Positions 36,713 through 47,711 of a DNA stretch of 64,000 nucleotides are shown here, one piece after another. The position numbers were made by a program, and so were the translations under genes. The stretch lies in assembly GCA_021464415.1 (NCBI GenBank), contig CM038467.1:14835411-14899410 (forward strand). The letters are read 5' to 3'. This DNA comes from Lonicera japonica. Taxonomy: Eukaryota; Streptophyta; Magnoliopsida; Dipsacales; Caprifoliaceae. Numbering within the stretch: the first letter of the stretch is position 1; every line of letters starts with the position of its first letter. The notes below the pieces were generated by a model. That model saw nothing but the letters and a program-made list of their open reading frames with translations, was not told where the DNA came from and searched no databases.

Positions 36713-39440
36713 TTTTTCTTATGGCTAACCGCACGGGCACTTTGTGTTAATGGTGTAGGCGGAGATTAAATTAAAATTTGTCTTTTACAACATTAATTTA
36801 CTAAGTAATTGGTAAGGACATATTCTATGGTTATGTTGTTACGTACCGGATTAGAGAGTCATATATGATTATTTAATTTTATTCGAAAAGAATAAAACAA
36901 TTTCACCTTTTCGATGGAATTCATTAATCCCTTTTTCAGTGGGATAAAAAAACTTATTGGGATAAACAATCCTTCAGGATATCCAATTCCGACGAACATC
37001 AAATATAGGATAGGATAAACTTATTTCAAATAGACAACAATATTATCCGATACCTTCTTTTTATTGTAAATTCTCTTTTAGATTTGTTTTTATAAATAAT
37101 CCAAGTTTTGTTTTCCTCCTTGATGCAAATAATTCAGTGCATAGCAAAATTAGTTTGTTGTCTAAAAATCATAAAACATCTACATGGAAATATACCATGG
37201 CTTGATTTTACATGAAAGTTAAACCTATTGCTAGTATATATTAAAAGGAAAAAAAACATGATTATAGGTTACTTGAAAGACTTTTTGCAATAATCTCCCT
37301 TAAATATTAACTTGCAGTGTTTCTATACATTGGTGTACAACTAAAGTATGAGTTGATTAGTGTGTAACTAAATTAAAAACAATTTTACCTAGCAATGTTT
37401 GTGCTAGTATTAGCCTTGGGTATAAAATTTATCTAAATTGAACTTGGTATAAAGTAAAATTTTAAATTTAGTCCAACGTGATAAATTGATAATGCAATTG
37501 TGTGAACGATATATAACAATTTTTTTATCATTCACTTTATTTTTCTACTATCATTATTTCCAAGAAAATAATAGCATACGAAATAATAGATATTCCCCCT
37601 TTTATTTTTTTCAAATATATATAAATGCACCAAATAGATGGGTGTGTGATTTCATAACTTATTATTAGTACATTAAAAAAATGATTATCAATTACTTAAA
37701 AAATCTATGAACATATAATATGTGTGTATATATATAATACAAGCACTATAATACACGTAGTAAAGATAAATAAAATATACATTAGTTTTGTGGGGAAAAA
37801 GATAGATTTTGTTAAATTTGCTTGGCATTGTAATGATGAAGAAATCAAATTGTACATAAATTTGAATGGCAATTGAAAATGGAGCAAACCAAGTGAAGAT
37901 AAAAGGATGGTGAAATGTAATGATAAGGAGAAGATGTATACAAAAATTAAAGTTCTTTTAAATAATTAATTTGCCCTTATTAAAGTTGTAAAAGACAAAT
38001 TTTAACTTAAATGAAATGTGTCCTAATTAAAAACTTAATATACTCATACCATTAGCCATTTTTAATTAGAAGATTACATCTAATTAAATTTATTTTTACT
38101 ACTAGTAAAGGCATATCTTTTGATAAATAATATCACTTACTTAAATATATAATAAGAAGATTGGAGATGCTTTTCTCTGTTGCAAGAATTTTTCTAAATT
38201 GAAAATTAATCAAGTATCCGTTACTCATTTTTTTCAAATTTTAAACAACTAGCATCCAATATCCTACAATAAAGAGCAAAATCTTAACATTCAAGGATGA
38301 CTAATTATGATTAATATAATCTAAATTTTAGTTCAAAACATATTAACTAAATATAACTTTGTTGTTTTACTAATCCAAAAGAAACATCCATGTAGTCATA
38401 CTAACCACATACGTGTGGCAACTTTATTTCTCTTTACTTTTTTGCCATTCAATCACTTTACTTTCTACCATCACCGGTTTCAATAAAATTATTCTTCCGA
38501 AATATAAAAACCCTAAAATTATAACATACGAAAACAATACATATTCCCCCAGACCTTTTATTCTTTTTAGTATATATATACACATGCATCAAATAGCTAT
38601 GCGGTTCTACATGAATGTTAAGACTATTGCTAATAAATAAAAATAAAGTAAAATGAAGTTTCAAAAACACAAAAGTAGAATTTTAATATTATTAAACTTA
38701 GGCATTACAATGATGAAGAAATTATATTGTCTATGAACTTGAATGGCAATTGAAAATGGAGTGAGGTCGATCACTTGTACCATGTGAAGAGAAATGACAT
38801 GCAATGATAAGAGAAACTAATAGGCTACGAAACCAATTCCAATTTCTTTTTTTCTTTTTTTTAAACAAGTGATACAAGATATGTCCAAAATTCGAATCAC
38901 GAAGAGTGATATGAATTGAGATGACTTGATCCTACTTTTAAATTAATGCATGACATTAGTTGTTACTTGTTAAGGTCATATTTACTTTATCACAATTTTG
39001 TATAGTTCCTAAGAAACATTTTTCAACAAATTTTATTCAATGTATTATTTGTTTATCTATTCATTTATTTATTTATTTCCATCTTCTTTCAACTAAGATT
39101 TTCAATAGGTATAGAAAAAACCTTATAAGAAAATATTTCAAATATATCTCAAGCTAACCAATTTTAAAAATCTACTAACGATATATTGCACCACCATATA
39201 AATTAATGCAATTAACTCATACCTCCTACAATCTTATTAAATTTGTATCGAACGCATTTTCGCGCGCTAGTTAATTTTGACATTTGCCAAACAAACTCAC
39301 TCGATCTAAGGGATCGGAAGGAATACAGAAATAAATTTTATTATTCCGAAGTACATCTCATGAAGGCTACATAAAATAGCTATCACATTATACACATTTC
39401 CAAATTTGGATATAGAAATTAATTTTTTTTATTTTATTTT
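36713..39440. other. AT-rich intergenic DNA with a diverged direct duplication
   Basis: No gene is seen. Segments 37,486-37,930 and 38,400-38,830 are diverged direct copies, sharing in the same order 'atagcatacgaaa', 'atattccccc', 'atgcaccaaatag' variants, 'ttggcattgtaatgatgaagaaat' variants and 'gaatggcaattgaaaatgga'. The spacer between copies is about 470 bp. Confidence 0.55.
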
Positions 39441-39909
39441 TTATGCCGAAACAATTAGAGCCACAAGGAAAGCAGTGATGGAATATCCACTCAAATAAGC
39501 TGCCCCTTTTGCTGCATTGTTGGGTGAACTACTTGAAGAAGAATCTGGAAACACAAAAATCACAAAAGAAAAAGGTTATAATCAACAAAATTAGTTAGGT
39601 CATTAGATTTTCATCTAGCAAAAAATAAAACTATTTGAGGCTTTTTAATTATTAAGTTCAGGGTTTGATGAATATATCCGAGACTTCTTAATTATTGAGT
39701 TCGACTGGATAATCTCGTATATAAATATGTATTATATATTATTTAAAAGGCAAACTATTCGAGTTCGACTTTGTTCAGGCTCACTTGAAAGACAAATAGA
39801 CAAATCAAGGTTGATAAAAAATTTAAATTCGATAATTTTGGCCACAATAATATTGAACAACTCCGTGCAACTCAACTTGACTAAGCTTTGATCCACTCAT
39901 ATTTAGAAC

Positions 39910-40216
39910 ACTAAGGTTACGTTTGATAACAACATGAAAAGTGGTAAAGAAAAAATAATTAATTTGTAAAAAATAAGTTGAGTCACGTGGTGAGATGTAC
40001 TTTTACTTTTTGATTTTTTCCTTTGAAAAAATTCTTTGAGTGGCAAGGAACTTGGTTTCACAAACAATAAAGAATGATGAAAGATATGTACTCATAAAAA
40101 CAAATATAAGATGGAAAGCGTCTTACTACATACCGTAACTTATTTTTCAACTTATTGCACAAATCAATTATTTTTTCTATCATTTTTCATCTTGTTATTA
40201 AACGGAGTTTAAGAGA
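39910..40216. repeat. MITE-like inverted element, family 2 copy 1
   Basis: The left end (gtttgataacaacatgaaaa) and right end (tttttcatcttgttattaaac) are inverted copies. Internally 'aaataagttga' is matched by 'tcaacttatt'. The same arrangement recurs at 58,346-58,670. It lies in intron 3 of the lipid-transfer gene. Confidence 0.5.
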
Positions 40217-40317
40217 AAGGGAATAACTCTATCTATCAAACGGAGCCAAAATTAAAAAAGGACTTCGTTGGTAAATTATCGATCAATCAAGGTACAATAG
40301 GGTTTTTTTTATTTTAT

Positions 40318-40349
<32 letters not shown>

Positions 40350-40707
40350 TTCTCATTTTTTACGTAAACCAATTAAGAACTCACCAGTCGGAGGGGTGTC
40401 TGGTGAATCTGTTGATTTGGCATCTGTAACTAAACACACAAACCAAATATTAACATAAATTGAGGCGATAATTAATAATATATAATTCAAAGAAAATGAT
40501 CAAGTATAACTCACCAGAGGATGATGAAGAATTAGAATTGGTTATTTCTGGTGAACTATTTGGAGCACTGCTAACTGTAAATATATAAGATCGACAAAGC
40601 CATTATCAGCATTAATTGTAAGATGTCACTAAAAATTATAAAATGTCTTTAAAAAAATATCGAATACTCCTGGAGTACCACATGCATGCTAATGTCCTAA
40701 ACCCATT

Positions 40708-40780
40708 GAATTAATAATACTAGTTTAATGCTGATATATATATATATATATATATAGCATTAAACTAGTATTATTAATTC
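40708..40780. repeat. Perfect hairpin in the LTPG first intron
   Basis: Arms of 25 bases (40,708-40,732 and 40,756-40,780, beginning gaattaataatactagttt) are exact complements around an AT-dinucleotide loop of 23 bases. It lies in intron 1 of the lipid-transfer gene. Confidence 0.85.
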
Positions 40781-41745
40781 GATTGCATTTCTCTCATATA
40801 ATTAAAGATAATAACATTCCCAATTTTCATTTTCCCTGTACATGCAACCTAGATTTAACCCAAAATAAAAATAAGGTTCTAAACTAAAACAATTAGTAAT
40901 TCAATAAACAAAAGAAGCTTAGAATAAAACTGAGGAATTACGTGGTACATACCAGATTTGCAAATGTCTTCATTGGCATCAAGGCCACAAGCCTTTGGAA
41001 GTTTGAGAACATCTTCTTTGGTGACATTAACAGATGCCAACATTGCAGGATTCTGGAACGCCTGGCAAAGGCACTTTGTCTCCTCTTCTATAATAGTCTT
41101 CAACGGCCCGCAGCAAGTTGCCGTAGGCTCCTTATCGGATCCCAAAAACGCTTGGCACGGTAACAGCTTTGGCAAGCATGGCAACGACGCAATCGAATTA
41201 CCTCCTCCCCTCCTTTCATCAGATCCCCCAAATTTATGTCTCCGCAATTCCCCAAATGCACCATTAATGAGATTATGAGCAACAATGTAATGGATAGTTT
41301 GTCATCCATGGTTGTTAACATTTTTTTATTGGGATCGAATTCGTTGTTGTTGTTGTTATTCAGAATAATGGAATCAAGAGAGAAACGGAGAGACACAAAT
41401 AATGGATTTTTGTGCTTTTTGTTTCCCTTTTATTCGTTGGTTTGATTCGGGAGGATGCTTATATAGGTTGTGGTTGGGCCAGCTATTTATGGTGGGTTAT
41501 TTACAGCCTCTATATATTTGGCGTTTATGTTTTATTTCCAAAATTATAACTTCTTAATTAAATTAAATGTGTCTAAATTTTAATCAAAAAAATAAAATAA
41601 AAAAATGTGTCTAAATTAATTTTTATGTTTGCTAGCAAGCAGACAATTTTCTTTTGTTTTTTTTTTTTATATATATATATATATATCTAAACGTGGATAT
41701 ATAGAATTTAGTGTTGGAAGAGAAAAAGTGTGGACAACACACTAA

Positions 41746-42282
41746 GACCTCATTTGATTCGGGTATTAAAAAGTGGGATGAGATTGTTAATATCATTTTT
41801 TTATAATACTTTGTTTAATTCGCACAAATGTGCTAGGATTACTAATACCGGTATTAACTTAATACCACTCTTTGTGGTATAATTTAATACCAGGGGGAGG
41901 TGGTATTGTTTATCCAGGATTAAGAAAAATGAACCATATATTTTCAAAAATGCCATTACTACTATAATATTTTCAAAAATGCCACTACTACTACTACATT
42001 ATTATTATTTTGAATTTTTTTGTAAATATTTTTTTTCATTTTTTTTTTTAAATTTCTCTTTTTTAAATTTTTTTTTTTTATTTTGTTAGTCCAAAATATA
42101 ATCCCGTATACGAGCTACAGAATTAAAGATAGTATTAACATCAGCATGAGATATCCCAGTATTAATACTGCATGAATCAAACAGGGTATTGGTATTAAAT
42201 TAATACCAGGATTAATAGTCCAATACTATTAATATTGGTATTATTAATCTCACTTACTCTAATACCTGAATCATACAAGGCC
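41746..42282. mobile_element. Harbinger-type MITE
   Basis: The ends gacctcatttgattcgggta and the complement of tacctgaatcatacaaggcc are related, with flanking TAA on both sides (41743-41745 and 42283-42285). The interior has further inverted 'ggtatta/taatacc' motifs. It is 537 bp and has no transposase. It lies upstream of the lipid-transfer gene. Confidence 0.65.
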
Positions 42283-42986
42283 TAAAATCACTGCTCGATT
42301 TCAATATAAAACAACCTAGCCTAATGATTAACAGTGAACATACATGGCGCACGCAAAATTCAAGTCCCCCTCCCATCCTCCACCTGGCTTATTTGAACCA
42401 CCCAAATTTACTCATTGGTTATATTAAATATATATATATATATACATGAAATTTTCAAAAAAAAAAGATCACGCATGAGTTTAAATTCAAATAAAAGTAT
42501 TTATTTTTCTAAACCTAAGTTATAAAATATGGTATTGCTGATTTATGTTCGCATTTAATATGCTCCCTCAGATCGGCCTTGGAATATCTTAAATAAAAAA
42601 TTATTTTTGGAACTAACTAAATCTCATGATATCAAACATGTTTTCTTCTCAAACATAGTAAGGTAGAAGTTAGCGTAAGTGTTAAAGTCAAAATAAACTC
42701 TTAATTTAAGATGAAAGGGATATACAACATAAACGATTATACACAAATAGATATATGATTATCAAAGATTTGTATATCCATATGTTACAATACGTATATA
42801 CTATAAACATATACATATATATATTGTTAACACGTACATCTTAATTAATGGGTGTCTAATTAACCAATAAACCATATAGGATTCACCCATGAAAATGATT
42901 AGCATGCGATATTGCTACCAAATATTATACTTAGTATCTTCCGTTAACCAACATGCAACATAAATATTGTATATTGCAAGGTGAAT

Positions 42987-44154
42987 CAGAGTCGGTCTTG
43001 GGATAGGGTAGGTATGGCAACTGCCCAGGGCCCAAAAGTGAGAAGGGGAACCAATTTATATATATATAATAGGGTGTGTTTTCAATGGTTATCTTCTCTC
43101 TCTATCCATAAATAATTTATGTAATATTAACCATTTAATCAAAAATCAAAGGTTGAGATCAAATGAGTAGTTGACTAATATAATTAATGCATATTAAAGA
43201 AATACAAAACATTAAATACAATGTTAAATGGGTAAATTGTTGTTACCTGATGACATGTCATTTTTTTTTCATTTAATTTTACGGAATCTTAAATTCGATA
43301 TTCATTTCATGATTTCCTATTCCAATTCAGGATATCCCTATTCTTTACCTTTATAAAATATGATCATCTTAAAATGTTTGCCAAACACAACACAACACAT
43401 TGATTATTATTATTATTATTATTTATTTTCTTACCTCATTAAATTGGGGTTTGGATACAACATTATTAAGTGGGAAAAGTCTTAATTTTAATAAATTACA
43501 ATAAACTTCTAAGTTATTTTTATTTTTACCCCTTAAACTAAAAAAATTAACAATAAAATGACATAAAAATAAATTTTCATACTTATATCAATTATTATCA
43601 TTTTTTTAATATAAACATATTTTGCATAAAAGTCTTAAGCCTTGCCTTTGGATAAGCAAATGCCTAGATTTATACTTTCGTCTTTTAAAACATTGGTATA
43701 AAGTAAAAAAAAATCATGAGAGAGATGGACACTTAAAACATGTAAATGTTGAATTTTTAGTTTTTTGGCAATTAAGTAATTCATTCTTTAAAATTTCTTC
43801 ATATTTAGTTTTCCTTTAATTTATTGGTTCTTGGAAAAATAATCAAATTGGAATTAAAATAGGAAAGCAATTGGGAAATTTTATATTTCTTTTTTTCTTT
43901 TTATCTGATTTTGTATAAAGAAAACAATAACAATTTAACTTCTTCTCAATGTTGCAGGTAAAGATAAAACGGGATGATATAATGAAAAACTAAGTAAAGA
44001 AAGAAAAAAAAAAAAGGAACCGATCACCTTAACTTGCTATAACAAGTTAGAGTGTTGCTACATCACCAATGGGTGTTAATTATAGCCAGTATCCATTGAT
44101 GGGTAGAGAGAGACGATACCCATTGAAAACTCATCCATATATAATATTATATAC

Positions 44155-44186
<32 letters not shown>

Positions 44187-45035
44187 TTGTTAAAAAGATT
44201 TAATTAATAAGGTGTCTTTTCAAGAAAACAATTACATTTTTTTCAATATATGTTTGAAGCAACAAAGTTTGCTTTATTAGATGATGATGAATTGATAAGA
44301 TCTTTCATAAATCTTCAAAATGCTTTAAAAGTTGATGATGTTTCTGATGTTAATGGAAAATACTTATGTTCTGAATTACAAGTATTACAATTAATGTTAC
44401 CAAGTGAATCATATGAAACAAATGAACCATGGACATTTATTAAAATTATGGAGTTTGAAAAAGATATAAATATGTTTCTTCATGTGATGATTGCTTATAA
44501 ATTATTATTAACTTTACCAATGATTATGAAATTTGTAGAAAGGAGTTTTTCCAAATTAAAATTATTAAAATTTTATTTGCAAATTACCATGAGTCAAGAT
44601 AAATCGAATGGATTAGTAATTTTATACATTGAAAATGATATCTCAGAATATCTTGACTATAGAACATAATTAATGATTTTGCTGCTTAAAATACAAGAAA
44701 AAAGTTATTTTAAGTGATTGTTTTTGTCGAAATTTCATTGATACTTTTATTTTGTAGGTACATTTTAGCATGTGGTGTTGCTTTGGGGCATCTAGAAGCT
44801 TTTTGGAAGATGAAATGCATTAGAAGGCTAAATATGAAGCATATATGTACTTGAATTATTTGTTGTATTAGTTTTGATAGTTTGTAAACTCGTACATTTT
44901 GACACGAAACTTGTAAATCTTTTCATTGAAATAAAATCAATTTATTTTTTTAATATAAAAAAATAATATATTTATTTAAGAGGGACATAATTTATAATTT
45001 CATCCAAGGCCTAAAAATTGCCAGGACTGGCTCTG
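42987..45035 (+). mobile_element. hAT transposon remnant with C-terminal transposase piece
   Basis: The ends cagagtcggtcttgg and the complement of ccaggactggctctg form hAT-type terminal repeats. The 8-bp flanks aggtgaat (42979-42986) and acgtgaat (45036-45043) match at 7 of 8 positions. At 44,250-44,669 an open frame ends with FVERSFSKLKLLKFYLQITM, the dimerisation region of the zinc-finger MYM-type-1-like hAT transposases of plants. The N-terminal zinc finger and most of the catalytic core are missing, so it is a deletion derivative of about 2 kb. Confidence 0.75.
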
Positions 45036-45043
45036 ACGTGAAT

Positions 45044-46814
45044 CAATCCGCCTCATGGGAACTTTAAGTTGTTAGATTAATTTTATATTAATCTTAATTG
45101 GGACCACACATGTAAACTATTAATGTGTGTTATCATTTATAAACCAAAACTTAAGTGATCTAATTAAGTTTTAAGTAGGCTTAAGGGTATGTTTTGTCAT
45201 GGAATAAAAGTGTAGACATCAAAATGTAAATTCTATTTCTATGAGGGGCAGAAATGGAATTTATGAAAGTCTCCGACCACCATTTTGGAAACTTATATAT
45301 TCGGGGTGATGGTCCCCAACCCTTTTCTCTAACAACAAAAAAATAAATAAAGAAAACCTCTCTAGATCCTCTCTCAAGAGAATATTAAGAAGATAAAAGA
45401 GAAAACGTGTTGGGAGACTATCCCACTTGGATTACCATTCTGCTGCGTCGCTTAATCATCACAAATGGATTTGGGTACATGTTTCTCTTCAATATCTTAA
45501 TAATTTGATGTGATACGCAATCGATCATTTGCATAAGACTAATTCTTATGATTTAATTCTATCATAAGTTTATGAAATACGGGTGAACTTTTTGATCAAG
45601 CTTATGCCCATATACATATATAAGGCAAGTTTTTGTTGTTGTTTTGTTTTGTTAAACCTTTCTTTTTGAATCGATATAAGTGGTATACAAATAGATCCGG
45701 TATAACGGTATTTGACCTAAGGAGTGTGGAGGGTGTTGTGTTTCTCAAGATTCAAATGCATAGGGTGAAAATGAGACCGGCCTCTTTGCTAAGCTTAATT
45801 AGTTCACCATAGAACTTAATTTTTATAATGTGACATTTTGACCGGAGGAAAACCCCGTGATCGCTCCAGCTACATTAGAATTGTGTTAAAAGACATACAA
45901 CAGTGAAGAAATTAAACATACAAATTAATTCCATAGCATTAACTATGCACCTAAAGCCTCAAATTACAAACTTTTTGTTTCACAACTAAAGAGTCAATCT
46001 GGCTTTTACAATTTCTAAGATATACACGCTGATTTTCATTTACTAACACAAGAGTTGGTGTATTAATTATGTCCGAAAAAACACATTTACTAGCCAGAAG
46101 GATTAAATTATAATACCCAGTATAAGACGCGCTTTGCTTATGGAATATTCCCTCTCCTAGGTCCCAAATCCGGAGCTTCAATAATCCTATCCAACTGCAG
46201 ATTCATTACTGACTTTAATTTTTTGGAGGAAATAAAGCGACAAAGCCAACTGGGTGTTACGATGTAGCATTACTTTCACTTTTTTGCTCATGAAAATTCT
46301 AATTTTAGTAGTATTATTCTATTTAATTTAGTAATATGTTTTGGATAGTTGGAAGGGAAACTCAAATATGTAACCTTCTTAATAAATTAAGGAGGAGTTT
46401 TGACCACAAGATCAAGAATACTTTAAAAGCAATATTGTATAATAGGGCCGAGTTGAGAAATTTCATACAATAAAGAGGGCCAATAATTTGGCCATTGAAT
46501 GCGCCCAAATATTTATGTAAAACTTCATTAATGTATTAATCGAGTATTTATCTTTTTTTATACAAATAAAAAAGATGCTTACAAGTATAAATTTCTCATT
46601 AATGTACTAATTTTTTTTTATTTTTTTACCAAACTTGCAAATGACGTAATGGTTTTTTGCCAAATAGAAAGGATGACCAATAAACCTCAGAAAATTAACC
46701 AAGCAGTGAGCAAGACAAGGAATGCAAAGGCATGCAACACAATCTCTCCACGCATGTTAAGATAGATACCATGGTAGATAAACAACTAAAAGATATATCA
46801 TTTTTGTTGTTACA

Positions 46815-46845
<31 letters not shown>

Positions 46846-47490
46846 CTTCAGAAAAGATGAGGAAAATAAATAATAGAAAAAAAAATATGGTAAGTGCGCA
46901 ATATGTGACACCCTTAAAGCAAGATATTTTTTATTATGCATAGTATCCCCTAAAACAACCACTATGTTTATATTATTTCTCATATAATATTAATATTCCC
47001 ATATACAAAGGGAGATTAACATTTATCGGTTGCATTTTGGTACAATTGATATTAGAACCCTTCACATTTGCTTCTTTAAACAACATGTAACTTAATTGAT
47101 CAAAAATTATCAAAATGCCTCAAATTAATTATTATTAAGAATTACCAAATAAAATATTTGACATGCTCTCAAGATATATAACCTCTCTATAAGACAACAA
47201 GAGAACCGCTCATTCTTTGAGAAAAGAGAATTAATGTACCATTTAAAAGGGTTACATAAATAATGTTTTCATGAAATTCACCAGAAATTGCCGATGAATA
47301 TATCATTCCCACTACATTCATCAAAAATGCAATCTAGAAGTTGGTATAGAGAAAAGTTAATTCCAGTGTTATCAACCTCACGTATGCACACTCCCCAACT
47401 GTACAAATTGGTCAGTTGGGATTGGGCTATTATATTTGGCTGTCAAAAAACAAAACCAGAACAGCTTCCGGTATAAACAAAGTACACCAA
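45044..47490. other. Intergenic, upstream of STR
   Basis: No gene is seen. The part at about 45,130-45,500 has LTR-like composition, with a TATA-like 'acttatatattcgggg' near 45,291 and an abrupt run of A-rich leader, but no second LTR. The rest is AT-rich, with an AT-dinucleotide run near 46,818-46,846. The last kilobase should contain the STR promoter. Confidence 0.45.
46143..46150. promoter_or_regulatory. P1BS-like palindrome
   Basis: The octamer gaattattc-like palindrome reads gaatattc, which fits the P1BS consensus GNATATNC bound by PHR phosphate-starvation factors. It is 1.56 kb before the STR start codon, and such 8-bp matches are common by chance in AT-rich DNA. Confidence 0.2.
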
Positions 47491-47504
47491 CGACAAGTAC
47501 AAAG
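47491..47504 (+). promoter_or_regulatory. AW-box match upstream of STR
   Basis: The sequence cgacaagtacaaag fits CG(N7)CNANG, the AW-box bound by WRINKLED-type AP2 factors. WRI5-type factors are reported to activate STR through such sites in mycorrhizal roots. It sits 208 bp before the ATG, a plausible promoter position. The motif is short and degenerate, so position and context carry most of the weight. Confidence 0.45.
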
Positions 47505-47711
47505 GAAAGACATAAAGATTGAGCATGCAAAACAAAAGTTTCCTCTCAGATTTGCCGCCCCCAACTCCACTTACCAAATCTATTTCAAAATTTAACCAAT
47601 GCCCAACCCCCATCATTTTCCTTGTACCTCCATATTAGACCCTCCAGATTTTGGAAACCCTTGAGCTTTCCAAAATCTGGGAAACATTTCATTGGCCTCC
47701 ACTGGGGAGAA

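Larger units (their letters stand above)
39441..41309 (-). pseudogene. GPI-anchored lipid-transfer protein, frameshifted
   Basis: Four exons on the minus strand: 40953-41309, 40515-40574, 40385-40429 and 39441-39544, all with GT-AG borders and phase-1 introns. The product is an LTPG/YLS3-type protein: signal peptide (MDDKLSITLLLIISLMVHLG), an eight-cysteine domain (LPC, LLPC, CC, CLC, KAC, DIC), a Ser/Pro/Thr-rich stalk from the two tiny exons, and a C-terminal GPI-attachment tail (AKGAAYLSGYSITAFLVALI to stop). Family members bind lipids at the outer plasma membrane and help cuticle or suberin formation. The signal peptide and the cysteine domain are in different frames: the shift lies within about 41,190-41,250, in or near the G-rich stretch at 41,205-41,220. 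No intron of workable size fixes the frame. It is either a recent disabling mutation or a sequence error. Everything else is intact. Confidence 0.75.

Noticed and set aside
40708..40780. MicroRNA precursor
   Set aside because: The loop is an AT microsatellite and the arms are AT-rich with no mismatch pattern typical of plant precursors.
45130..45500. Solo copia LTR upstream of STR
   Set aside because: Composition is LTR-like, but neither TG/CA borders nor a target duplication could be fixed.
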